Made by a program: the position numbers and the translations under genes
Source: Bacteroides sp. CAG:545
Lineage (GTDB): Bacteria; Bacteroidota; Bacteroidia; Bacteroidales; UBA932
Direction: 5' to 3'
Assembly: GCA_000432515.1 (NCBI GenBank)
Contig: HF995983.1
Location: 1 to 29,055, forward strand
DNA: 29,055 nucleotides
Notes under the pieces: generated by a model
Told to the model about the DNA's origin: nothing
Databases searched by the model: none
What the model saw: the letters and a program-made list of their open reading frames with translations, nothing else
In this document: in pieces, positions 1-8,221 of the stretch
Numbering within the stretch: position 1 is the first letter of the stretch
Layout: every line of letters begins with the position of its first letter

Positions 1-37
1 GCACCCATTAGAGTATGTTCGTGCTGGACGAACCTAA

Positions 38-72
38 AAAAGAGACCACCCTGAAGAAGGATGGTCTCTTTT
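38..72 (-). terminator. Rho-independent terminator after frdAB
   Basis: An 11-bp perfect stem (AAAAGAGACCA at 38-48 with TGGTCTCTTTT at 62-72) encloses a 13-nt loop. On the minus strand the stem is followed by a U-run, given by the A-run at 36-41. It lies 19 bases beyond the frdB stop and so closes the frdAB transcript. Its mirrored A/T tails would also let it act on plus-strand transcription. Confidence 0.8.
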
Positions 73-90
73 ATGTTATGATAAAATTTA

Positions 91-870
91 CTATTCGCTG
101 AATTTAGCGGCGAGGAACTCTCTGTTGAGACGGGCAATGTGATCAACAGAAATACCCTTAGGGCACTCCATTTCACAAGCTCTGGTATTGGTACAGTTAC
201 CGAAGCCGAGTTCGTCCATCTTTGCAACCATCGCACGAGCCCTTCTTGCGGCCTCTGGGCGACCCTGTGGAAGAAGAGCGAGGGAACTTACCCTTGCAGC
301 CACAAAGAGCATTGCAGAGCCGTTTTTACAGGTAGCAACGCAAGCACCGCAACCGACGCAAGCAGCAGCATCCATACTCTTTTCAGCCTTATCATGAGGA
401 ATGAGTAGAGCATTTCCGTCCTGTGCAGAACCGGTTCTTACAGAAATGAAACCGCCTGCCTGAAGAATCTTGTCGAATGCAGTTCTATCTACAACGAGGT
501 CCTTGATTACAGGGAATGCAGCACTTCTCCAAGGCTCTACAGTAATGGTAGCACCATCCTTGAAATGACGCATGAACAACTGACAGGTAGTAACCTGATC
601 ATCTGGACCGTGAGCTCTACCGTCAATATAAAGAGAGCAGGCGCCGCAAATACCTTCGCGGCAATCATGGTCAAAAGAAACAGGACCGTCCCCCTGACAT
701 CCTCTGTCAACAGCTACAGGATCTTCCCCCTTACGTACAAGCTGCTCGTTAAGAATATCAAGCATCTCGAGGAATGAAGCATCCTCTTCGATTCCGGTCA
801 CAGAGTATAATTTAAATTCACCTTTTGACTGGGCGTTTTTCTGACGCCATATTTTTAACTTGAAATCCAT
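91..870 (-). CDS. frdB: Fumarate reductase/succinate dehydrogenase iron-sulfur subunit
   Basis: Electron-transfer subunit (also named SdhB) of the membrane-bound complex that interconverts succinate and fumarate. It passes electrons between the flavoprotein and the quinone-binding membrane anchor. The 259-residue protein shows all three cluster sites. C70, C75, C78 and C96 suit the 2Fe-2S centre (motif CREGICGAC). C171, C174, C177 and C181 suit the 4Fe-4S centre (CVGCGACVATC). C226, C232 and C236 suit the 3Fe-4S centre (CTNTRACEMECPKG). The length is normal for the B-type family. It begins 6 bp after the frdA stop, so the two are surely co-transcribed. In Bacteroidales this enzyme usually works as a fumarate reductase in anaerobic energy metabolism; the direction of catalysis is inferred from lineage, not visible in the sequence. 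Confidence 0.96.
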   Translation of the reverse strand: MDFKLKIWRQKNAQSKGEFKLYSVTGIEEDASFLEMLDILNEQLVRKGEDPVAVDRGCQGDGPVSFDHDCREGICGACSLYIDGRAHGPDDQVTTCQLFMRHFKDGATITVEPWRSAAFPVIKDLVVDRTAFDKILQAGGFISVRTGSAQDGNALLIPHDKAEKSMDAAACVGCGACVATCKNGSAMLFVAARVSSLALLPQGRPEAARRARAMVAKMDELGFGNCTNTRACEMECPKGISVDHIARLNREFLAAKFSE

Positions 871-876
871 CTCTAA

Positions 877-2823
877 TTAGTCTTTATAGTTTCTGGTAGC
901 AACGTGAATATTCTCATAAACGAGAGGTTCTTTATGAAGTTCAGGAGCCTGACCTTCACCCTTGTACTCCCAGGCAGCTACATACATATAGTTTTCATCG
1001 TCACGTTTGGCCTCACCTTCCGGTGTCTGGCTTTCTTCACGGAAATGACCACCGCAAGACTCATTTCTATTGAGAGCATCAGTAGCCATCAGTTCACCGA
1101 TGTCGAAGAAGTCCTCAAGACGAAGAGCCTTCTCAAGTTCCTGATTGAACTCATACTGCTCGCCAGTTACGCGTACAGTCTTCCAGAATTCCTCACGGAG
1201 AGCCTTGATCTGAGCAATACCCTCTTTAAGGCCTTCTGCTGTACGTGCCATTCCGACATGCTCCCACATGATGTGGCCGAGTTTCTTGTGAATAGCGTCA
1301 ACAGGCTCAGTTCCCTTGACAGCGAAGAGTCTGTCAATGCGGGCCTGAACTGCTTTCTCAGCTGCTTCGAACTCTGGAGCTGAAGTATCAGTCTTAGGCT
1401 CAGCAAACTTATGAGAAAGATAGTCACCGATTGTAACAGGAAGGATAAAGTATCCGTCAGCAAGACCCTGCATAAGAGCAGAAGCACCAAGACGGTTTCC
1501 GCCATGATCAGAGAAGTTAGCCTCACCGATAGCGTAAAGTCCAGGAATAGTAGTCTGAAGATCGTAATCAACCCAAATACCACCCATTGTATAGTGGATA
1601 GCAGGATAAATCATCATAGGTTCTTCCCATGGGTTTGAAGCCGTAATCTTCTCGTACATCTGGAACAAGTTACCGTAACGCTCTGCAACTCTCTGTTTTC
1701 CAAGTCTTTCGATAGCGTCTTTGAAATCAAGGAAAACTGCGAGGCCTGTCTCATTGACACCGAAACCTGCATCACATCTTTCTTTTGCTGCACGTGAAGC
1801 AACGTCACGAGGAACGAGGTTTCCGAAAGCAGGATAACGACGCTCGAGATAATAATCTCTATCCTCTTCAGCTATCTGAGACGGTTTGATTTCGTGTTTG
1901 CGGAGTTTCATCACTTCTTCCATCTTCTTAGGAACCCAGATACGGCCGTCGTTACGCAAAGACTCTGACATGAGAGTAAGTTTGCACTGCTGTTCACCGT
2001 GTACAGGGATACAGGTAGGATGGATCTGTGCGAAAGCAGGGTTTGCAAAATAAGCACCCTTACGGTAGCACTGCATAGCAGCTGAACCGTTGCTGTTCAT
2101 CGCATTGGTAGAAAGGAAGTAGGTTCTTCCGTAACCGCCGGTAGCAATTACCACAGCATGAGCACCAAAGCGCTCGAGCTTACCGGTAACAAGATTTCTT
2201 GCAATGATACCCTTGGCTTCACCATTTATAACTACAAGGTCGAGCATCTCGTGACGAGGATAGCTCTTTACTGTCCCGGCTGCAATCTGTCTGTTGAGCG
2301 CAGCATAAGCGCCAAGAAGAAGCTGCTGACCGGTTTGTCCCCTTGCATAGAAAGTACGGCTTACCTGCACACCACCGAAAGAACGGTTTGCAAGATATCC
2401 GCCGTATTCCCTTGCGAAAGGAATACCCTGGGCTACGCACTGGTCAATGATGGCTGCGCTGACTTCAGCGAGACGATAGACATTGGCTTCTCTGCTTCGG
2501 TAGTCACCACCTTTGATGGTGTCGTAGAAGAGACGATAGACAGAGTCATTGTCGTTCTGATAGTTCTTGGCTGCATTGATACCACCCTGAGCCGCAATAG
2601 AGTGCGCGCGGCGAGGAGAATCACTGATGCAGAAAACCTTTACATTATAACCGAGTTCACCGAGAGTGGCAGCTGCAGAAGCTCCACCAAGACCGGTGCC
2701 GACTACAATGATTTCGAGTTTTCTCTTGTTGTTAGGACTGACAAGTCTAATTTCTGATTTCCTTTTGGTCCATTTTTCGGCCAAAGGTCCGTCAGGAATC
2801 TTTGAGATAAATTTATCGGCCAT
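877..2823 (-). CDS. frdA: Fumarate reductase/succinate dehydrogenase flavoprotein subunit
   Basis: Catalytic flavoprotein (also named SdhA) that carries covalently bound FAD and the dicarboxylate site. Visible are the Rossmann dinucleotide motif GTGLGG (42-47), the FAD-linking histidine H74 in the motif HSIAAQGG, the substrate-site HPT (268-270) and PRDVASR (338-344), which holds the likely proton-shuttle arginine R344. HYTMGGIWVD and the GEANFSDHGGNRLG segment complete the FAD-binding domain. The 648-residue length matches Bacteroidetes homologues. frdB follows after 6 bp. Upstream lie only 136 bp and then the end of ruvB, so the cytochrome b subunit gene (frdC/sdhC), which usually precedes frdA in this phylum, is not here. 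A -7-like box sits about 90 bp upstream of the start codon. Confidence 0.97.
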   Translation of the reverse strand: MADKFISKIPDGPLAEKWTKRKSEIRLVSPNNKRKLEIIVVGTGLGGASAAATLGELGYNVKVFCISDSPRRAHSIAAQGGINAAKNYQNDNDSVYRLFYDTIKGGDYRSREANVYRLAEVSAAIIDQCVAQGIPFAREYGGYLANRSFGGVQVSRTFYARGQTGQQLLLGAYAALNRQIAAGTVKSYPRHEMLDLVVINGEAKGIIARNLVTGKLERFGAHAVVIATGGYGRTYFLSTNAMNSNGSAAMQCYRKGAYFANPAFAQIHPTCIPVHGEQQCKLTLMSESLRNDGRIWVPKKMEEVMKLRKHEIKPSQIAEEDRDYYLERRYPAFGNLVPRDVASRAAKERCDAGFGVNETGLAVFLDFKDAIERLGKQRVAERYGNLFQMYEKITASNPWEEPMMIYPAIHYTMGGIWVDYDLQTTIPGLYAIGEANFSDHGGNRLGASALMQGLADGYFILPVTIGDYLSHKFAEPKTDTSAPEFEAAEKAVQARIDRLFAVKGTEPVDAIHKKLGHIMWEHVGMARTAEGLKEGIAQIKALREEFWKTVRVTGEQYEFNQELEKALRLEDFFDIGELMATDALNRNESCGGHFREESQTPEGEAKRDDENYMYVAAWEYKGEGQAPELHKEPLVYENIHVATRNYKD

Positions 2824-2911
2824 TTTATAGTTATTATGAATATATTGTACAATTATTCTGCAAGTTTAGTGATTTTTGGCGGAATAACCTTAGAATATCA
2901 CCAAATTTGAG

Positions 2912-2919
2912 CAAAAATA
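2912..2919 (-). promoter_or_regulatory. Candidate -7 box (TATTTTTG) for frdAB
   Basis: On the minus strand this octamer matches the Bacteroidetes TAnnTTTG -7 consensus. It lies in the short ruvB-frdA gap, which would otherwise leave frdAB dependent on ruvB transcription. A TTTG is found further upstream (2944-2947), but at about 24 bp it is spaced more widely than usual, so the -33 assignment is weak. The implied 5' leader is about 80 nt. Confidence 0.35.
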
Positions 2920-2959
2920 AGACATATTCCCCAGAAACATCTGCAAAGCCTGCAAATCA

Positions 2960-3997
2960 TCAGAACAATGTATTCTGAATATACTCAGGTTCATCACCAG
3001 TTTCTCTGTCTATACCGAGGTGCTTATATGCCAGATCAGTGGCTATTCTCCCCCTTGGAGTACGCTGTATGAAGCCTTCTTTTATAAGGAAAGGTTCATA
3101 AACTTCCTCGACAGATCCCTGGTCCTCGCCAACCGATGTGGCAATAGTGCTCACACCGACCGGCCCGCCCTTGAACTTGGCGATGATGCTGTAAAGAATC
3201 TTATTGTCTATCTGGTTCAGACCGCGCTTGTCAATGTTAAGAGCATTGAGCGAAAACTTCGCAATTTCCAAATCAATGTGCCCGTTTCCCTTTACCTGGG
3301 CGAAATCCCTCACGCGGCGCAGCAGAGCATTTGCAATACGCGGCGTACCGCGACTTCGCATGGCTATCTCCAACGCGGCATCGTCATCGATCGGGACATT
3401 CAGCAGCGCGCTGTTCCTCTTCACTATACGCACGAGCTCAGACGACTCGTAATACTCCAAAGGACAATCAATTCCGAAGCGTGCCCTGAGCGGAGAAGTA
3501 AGGAGACCTTTCCTCGTAGTAGCCCCGACAAGCGTGAACGGCTTCAATGAAAGCCTTACCGACCTGGCTCCAGGCCCCTTGTCTATAAGGATATCTATGA
3601 CAAACTGCTCCATTGCCGAATAGAGATACTCCTCCACCACAGGCGAGAGCCTGTGTATCTCGTCAATGAAAAGAACGTCTCCTTCATCCAATGAAGTAAG
3701 CAGGCCGGCAAGATCACCAGGCTTGTCCAGAACAGGTCCGGATGTGATCTTTATATTCACACCCAATTCATTTGCCACAATATTTGCAAGCGTAGTCTTT
3801 CCCAAGCCAGGAGGCCCGTGAAAAAGCACATGGTCCAGAGGCTCGCCTCTCATTTTGGCAGCCTTTATGAATATTTTCAGATTTGTGACAATCTTGTCCT
3901 GCCCCGTGAAGTCTGTCAGCTCGTGAGGCCTGATAATTCCATCCAAATCCTTATCTTTGTCATTCCCGGTTGAATACGGCGAAAAGTCATCAGCCAT
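2960..3997 (-). CDS. ruvB: Holliday junction branch-migration helicase RuvB
   Basis: AAA+ motor that, with RuvA, drives branch migration of Holliday junctions in recombinational repair. In order the protein shows the RuvB N-terminal segment (LTDFTGQDKI), Walker A GPPGLGKT, a long conserved GPVLDKPGDLAGLLTSLDEG stretch, Walker B DEIHRLSP, sensor motif LVGATTRKG, and the C-terminal winged-helix region ending in FIQRTPRGR. The open frame extends four codons further, to 4009. I prefer the ATG at 3997 because the resulting N-terminus (MADDFSP) aligns with the usual MxxDF start of Bacteroidales RuvB, and because the candidate -7 box at 4018-4025 would leave the 4009 start leaderless. That gives 345 residues, a normal length. 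It is divergent from mfd, another DNA-repair gene. Confidence 0.96.
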   Translation of the reverse strand: MADDFSPYSTGNDKDKDLDGIIRPHELTDFTGQDKIVTNLKIFIKAAKMRGEPLDHVLFHGPPGLGKTTLANIVANELGVNIKITSGPVLDKPGDLAGLLTSLDEGDVLFIDEIHRLSPVVEEYLYSAMEQFVIDILIDKGPGARSVRLSLKPFTLVGATTRKGLLTSPLRARFGIDCPLEYYESSELVRIVKRNSALLNVPIDDDAALEIAMRSRGTPRIANALLRRVRDFAQVKGNGHIDLEIAKFSLNALNIDKRGLNQIDNKILYSIIAKFKGGPVGVSTIATSVGEDQGSVEEVYEPFLIKEGFIQRTPRGRIATDLAYKHLGIDRETGDEPEYIQNTLF

Positions 3998-4017
3998 TTG
4001 AAACATCATTTATAATA

Positions 4018-4025
4018 CAAATTTA
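4018..4025 (-). promoter_or_regulatory. Candidate -7 box (TAAATTTG) for ruvB
   Basis: A perfect match to TAnnTTTG on the minus strand, about 20 bases upstream of the preferred ruvB ATG. I see no clear TTTG at the expected -33 distance, so only the -7 element is supported. Confidence 0.35.
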
Positions 4026-4060
4026 TATATTTATTTTGATATTGATGTTTTTTATAAAGT

Positions 4061-4247
4061 TGTTGATATGTTGACAATGCTATGCAAGCGGCTGTGCATC
4101 AGAATGTTATGATGTGTTAAAATTGTTGATATCACTGATGGTAACCGTTTGGTAAAATGTTGGAAGTTTTATTTGGATTATTGGACAGCAGCGTGCATAA
4201 AATTATTCGTGTAAATAGAAAAACATACTTTTCATTTAGTATCAACA
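4061..4247. repeat. Repeated TGTTGATA word in the ruvB-mfd divergent gap
   Basis: The 266-bp AT-rich gap 4010-4275 holds the exact 8-mer TGTTGATA at 4061-4068 and 4124-4131, plus its reverse complement TATCAACA at 4240-4247. The first two copies are extended to TTGTTGATAT (4060-4069 and 4123-4132). A near copy, TGTTGACA, abuts the first at 4069-4076. Nothing coding is visible in this gap. The repeats could be operator sites for one regulator of the divergent repair genes, or degenerate DnaA-like boxes; the sequence does not decide. Confidence 0.5.
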
Positions 4248-4275
4248 GGGTTTTAAACAGGTTTTCAACCGAAAA

Positions 4276-7200
4276 ATGAGCATGATGTTAATAAGTTCGG
4301 AGACTTCGGAAATACTCGAAAAAAGTGTGGCGGAAAGAAGAGAAACGTATTGCAGCGGGCTGTTTCTTTCCGCAAGGTGGTTTGTGCTTTCTCAGATATG
4401 CAAATCGGGACTGCAGGTCATTGTTCTGCCTGACAAGGATTCAGCGGAGTATTGTGCGGCTGACTTGTACAATCTCGTGGAAGGGGACAATGTATTCTTC
4501 CTGCCTGATTCAGGAAAGAATGTGGAGCGAAGCAATTACAAGTCCTCTCTGGCAGTGCAGCGTACTGCTGCGGTAGGAAGCATTATCGCCGACAAGGACA
4601 ATGCGGAACTGCTGTATATCGTGACCTATCCTGAAGCATTGGAAGAAATGATTCCGGACAAGACCAGGATTTCCGGAGCATTGCTCACACTGGAAAAAGA
4701 TCAGACCATCAGCTTTGATGATATAGTGAACCGATTGACTTCCAATAACTTCTGTCGGGTGGATTTCGTATCAGCGCCAGGACAGTTTGCCATCAGAGGT
4801 TCAATAATAGACATATTTTCATATTCATTCAATAATCCGTACCGTATCTCTTTCTTCGGCAATGAAATAGAGAAAATCAATGTATTTGACTGCAACACCC
4901 AGTTGTCCAAAGAAGAGAAGGACAGCGCTGACATCTTCCCTGATATTATAGCGGATGATGAGAATGGGGCATCGGACATAATGGTATCAGACATATTTCC
5001 GTCAGATGCTGTCGTGTGGCTGGATTCTTCCGATGTATATAAGGAAAGAAGTTTCTACGAAGGTTTAAGCAGATTCCGCAGAGTTTACATTGACACTCCC
5101 CTGTCTTGTCCTAATGTAGATCCGATTAAGTTCAACATTGCCCCGCAACCTGTATTCAACAAGAACTTCGAACTGCTTACTGAAGATATAAGGAGTCGTC
5201 TGGAGAGAGGTTACAGGGTGTGCATATTTGCCGAAAAGGAGTCTCAGGCGGACAGACTGAAATCGGTGCTGTATCAGAATGAGGGAGTGATGCCGGAGTT
5301 TATTGCCGGAAAGAACATACATAGAGGTTTCATTGACAATGAGAACAAAATCTGCTGTTACACCGATCATGAGATTTTCGACCGCTTCCACAGAGTTACC
5401 ATCAGAAGAAGCGTAGAGAAAAGTGAGCAGCTGACTCTCAATGATTTGAGCGCGTTCAATATAGGCGATTATGTGGTCCATATCGATCATGGTGTGGGCA
5501 TTTTCGGCGGTCTGGTGAGAATGACGGATGACAAGGGGCGTGTCCATGAAGTGGTAAAACTGATGTACAAGGACAATGATGTGGTTTTCGTGTCCGTGCA
5601 TGCGCTTCATAAGATATCCAGATACAAGTCCAAGGATTCCATTCCGCCCAAGATCAATAAACTCGGTTCCAAGACTTGGCAGACGCTTAAGAACAATGCC
5701 AAGGCCAAGGTCAAGGATATTGCCAAGGAACTCATCAGCCTGTATGCCAAAAGAAAGGCTGCAAGCGGTTTTGCCTACTCTGCTGATACCTATCTTCAGG
5801 AAGAACTTGAGTCCAGTTTCATGTATGAGGATACGCCTGACCAGGAGACTGCCACTCAGGCCATAAAGCGTGATATGGAGGACAAGAGCCCTATGGACAG
5901 GCTTGTGTGTGGAGATGTGGGTTTCGGAAAGACCGAACTTGCTGTGCGGGCTGCTTTCAAGGCGGTTGCGGACAGCAAGCAGGTGGCAGTGTTGGTCCCG
6001 ACGACAATTCTCGCCTTTCAGCATTACAATACTTTCAAGTCCCGCCTGAAGAATTTTCCTTGCAATGTGGAGTATGTCAGCCGTTTACGTACTGCAAAAG
6101 AAATTACTGACATAAAAGAAAGACTTAAAAACGGCTCGATCGACATATTGATAGGAACCCATAAGATTCTTGGAAACACGTTTGAATTCAAGGATTTGGG
6201 CCTGCTCATAATAGATGAGGAACAGAAATTCGGAGTAAGTTCCAAGGAAAAGCTCAGGCAGATGAAACTGTCTGTTGATACATTGACATTGACAGCGACT
6301 CCTATTCCGAGAACTCTCCAGTTCTCGCTACTGGGGGCGCGCGACCTTTCCATCATCAGCACTCCCCCGCCGAACAGGATTCCTGTCCAGACTGAGATTA
6401 TTCTTTTCAATGAAAATGAAATCCGTAATATAATCAACTATGAACTGGACCGTGGCGGACAGATATTTTTCCTTCACAACAAGGTGCAGGAATTGCCTGG
6501 AGTCTATGACATTCTGCACCGTATAGTGCCGGACATGAGGATATGTATGGCTCATGGTCAGATGGAGGCCAAGGAACTGGAAAACAAGATGATGGAGTTC
6601 ATCCAGGGCGATTATGACATGCTTTTGAGCACTACCATCATTGAAAGCGGTCTGGATATTCCGAATGCCAATACCATTATAATAAACCAGGCTCAGAATT
6701 TCGGTCTCAGCGATCTGCACCAGTTGCGTGGCAGGGTGGGAAGGTCCAACAGGAAGGCCTTCTGCTATCTGATAGTTCCGCCTCTGACCACATTGTCCGA
6801 CGATTCGAGAAGAAGGCTTCGGGCAATAGAGGAATTCTCCGATCTCGGCAGCGGGTTCAATATAGCGATGCAGGATTTGGATATCAGAGGTGCCGGCAAC
6901 CTGCTTGGAGCAGAGCAGAGCGGGTTTATTGCAGATATGGGTTATGAGACGTACCAGAAGATTCTTGCCGAAGCGATGGATGAACTCGGTATGGAGACAG
7001 GAATATCCACCAAGAATGTGAGTGATTCTTATGTGGAGGACTGCTCTATCGAGACTGACCAGGTGGCAATGATTCCTGATGATTACATCGACATACAGGC
7101 TGAAAAAATACGTGTTTACAAGGAATTGGATTCTGTGGACAAGGACAGTGGTCTGGCTCAGATTGCTGCCAGGTTGGAAGACAGGTTCGGAAAACTTCCT

Positions 7201-7482
7201 GTCGAATTGGAAAGGCTTTTCGATATTGTCAGAATCAGGCATCGCGGCGAAAAACTCGGATTTGAGAAGATAATCATCAAGAACGGGATCCTGATAGCAT
7301 TTTTCATAACCAATCCTATGTCGGCTTATTATAAATCGCCGGTATTTTCAAGAATTCTTGACAGGGTTTCGGCCAATAGTGCTATATTTGAACTCAAACA
7401 GAATAATTCCAAGCTCAGGATAATATCCAGGAAGATAGACTCTCTGGAAAAGGCTTATGAAGTGCTGGGCAAGTTATTGTGA
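4276..7482 (+). CDS. mfd: Transcription-repair coupling factor Mfd
   Basis: Mfd removes RNA polymerase stalled at DNA lesions and recruits UvrA to start nucleotide-excision repair. The 1068-residue protein shows the expected order. A UvrB-like N-terminal module (about 1-330) contains the substrate-channel-like segment FCRVDFVSAPGQFAIRG. A CarD-like RNA-polymerase-interaction domain follows from about residue 390 (IGDYVVHIDHGVGIF). Next come the RecG-type translocase with Walker A GDVGFGKTE (546-554), the Walker B box DEEQ (647-650), TATPIPRTL and QLRGRVGRS, and finally the C-terminal TRCF domain. It is somewhat shorter than the 1148-residue E. coli protein, mainly at the N-terminus. Alternative in-frame ATGs at 4282 and 4285 cannot be excluded. 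It is the first gene of a co-directional run; coaX follows after 13 bp. Confidence 0.97.
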   Translation: MSMMLISSETSEILEKSVAERRETYCSGLFLSARWFVLSQICKSGLQVIVLPDKDSAEYCAADLYNLVEGDNVFFLPDSGKNVERSNYKSSLAVQRTAAVGSIIADKDNAELLYIVTYPEALEEMIPDKTRISGALLTLEKDQTISFDDIVNRLTSNNFCRVDFVSAPGQFAIRGSIIDIFSYSFNNPYRISFFGNEIEKINVFDCNTQLSKEEKDSADIFPDIIADDENGASDIMVSDIFPSDAVVWLDSSDVYKERSFYEGLSRFRRVYIDTPLSCPNVDPIKFNIAPQPVFNKNFELLTEDIRSRLERGYRVCIFAEKESQADRLKSVLYQNEGVMPEFIAGKNIHRGFIDNENKICCYTDHEIFDRFHRVTIRRSVEKSEQLTLNDLSAFNIGDYVVHIDHGVGIFGGLVRMTDDKGRVHEVVKLMYKDNDVVFVSVHALHKISRYKSKDSIPPKINKLGSKTWQTLKNNAKAKVKDIAKELISLYAKRKAASGFAYSADTYLQEELESSFMYEDTPDQETATQAIKRDMEDKSPMDRLVCGDVGFGKTELAVRAAFKAVADSKQVAVLVPTTILAFQHYNTFKSRLKNFPCNVEYVSRLRTAKEITDIKERLKNGSIDILIGTHKILGNTFEFKDLGLLIIDEEQKFGVSSKEKLRQMKLSVDTLTLTATPIPRTLQFSLLGARDLSIISTPPPNRIPVQTEIILFNENEIRNIINYELDRGGQIFFLHNKVQELPGVYDILHRIVPDMRICMAHGQMEAKELENKMMEFIQGDYDMLLSTTIIESGLDIPNANTIIINQAQNFGLSDLHQLRGRVGRSNRKAFCYLIVPPLTTLSDDSRRRLRAIEEFSDLGSGFNIAMQDLDIRGAGNLLGAEQSGFIADMGYETYQKILAEAMDELGMETGISTKNVSDSYVEDCSIETDQVAMIPDDYIDIQAEKIRVYKELDSVDKDSGLAQIAARLEDRFGKLPVELERLFDIVRIRHRGEKLGFEKIIIKNGILIAFFITNPMSAYYKSPVFSRILDRVSANSAIFELKQNNSKLRIISRKIDSLEKAYEVLGKLL

Positions 7483-7495
7483 TAAAAGGTGTTGA

Positions 7496-8221
7496 ATGAA
7501 CAATTTTGTAGTAGAAATAGGTAACACGGCTGTAAAGGCAGCCTGGACTGAAGGGACAGTTTTAGGAAAGACCTTCCGTTATCAGGGAGAAAAGGTCCGT
7601 GATTTCATAGTTTCATCTGTGAAGAATGAAAAGCCTGCCGTTATGGTGATTGCTTCCGCTTATGAAATTTCGGGCAATGACAAGGCACTGTATGCCGGAC
7701 TTTGCGGCAAACTTGTGGTGCTGGACGGCTCTGACAATGAATTGGTCAATGACAAAAACATTCCGGGATGGCTCAGCCCCGACAGGGAGGCTTCCATAAT
7801 GGCCGCACGTCATCTTTTCAAGAACAAAAGTTTTACCTTGTTTGACTTCGGAACGACATTGACAGTGGATATGGTCAATGCTGACGGTACTTACTGTGGA
7901 GGAAATATTTCCCTTGGGTGCCGTACGAGATTCAAGGCATTGAACCGGTACTCAAGGGCTCTTCCGCTGGTTTCCACGCCTGATGACACTCCCCTTCTGG
8001 GCACAGATTTAACGACCTCGATAACGTCCGGAATCATATCGGGCATAATGTTTGAAATAGAAGGATACTTGTCAAGCAATTCATCTGATATCATCGTTTT
8101 TACGGGCGGTGATGCGAATTATTTTGCAAAAAGGATGAAAAACTCGATATTTGTGATTTGTAACCTTGTTTTGATAGGTTTGGCTTTAATTGCTGACGAG
8201 TATGTCAATGAAATTGATTAG
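7496..8221 (+). CDS. coaX: Type III pantothenate kinase CoaX
   Basis: Phosphorylates pantothenate in the first step of CoA synthesis; type III enzymes belong to the ASKHA fold and need a monovalent cation. The 241-residue protein has the phosphate-loop-like VEIGNT (6-11), a SPDREA segment (95-100) corresponding to the family GxDR motif, FDFGTTLTVD (116-125), GGNISLG (135-141) and FTGGD near the C-terminus. Two positions differ from the usual family pattern: E7 stands where Asp is typical in the N-terminal DxGNT motif, and Ser replaces Gly before the PDR. D96 and R97 are kept. Placement just after mfd and overlapping the next gene by 20 bp indicates co-transcription. CoaX is the best call, although the activity of this variant is unproven. 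Confidence 0.88.
   Translation: MNNFVVEIGNTAVKAAWTEGTVLGKTFRYQGEKVRDFIVSSVKNEKPAVMVIASAYEISGNDKALYAGLCGKLVVLDGSDNELVNDKNIPGWLSPDREASIMAARHLFKNKSFTLFDFGTTLTVDMVNADGTYCGGNISLGCRTRFKALNRYSRALPLVSTPDDTPLLGTDLTTSITSGIISGIMFEIEGYLSSNSSDIIVFTGGDANYFAKRMKNSIFVICNLVLIGLALIADEYVNEID

Noticed and set aside
5065..6024. 319-residue minus-strand open frame inside mfd
   Set aside because: It lies wholly antisense to a strongly conserved Mfd region, has no recognisable domain or start signal, and is a by-product of mfd codon usage.
6328..7242. 304-residue minus-strand open frame inside mfd
   Set aside because: Antisense to the Mfd translocase and C-terminal domain; no motif and no promoter-like box.
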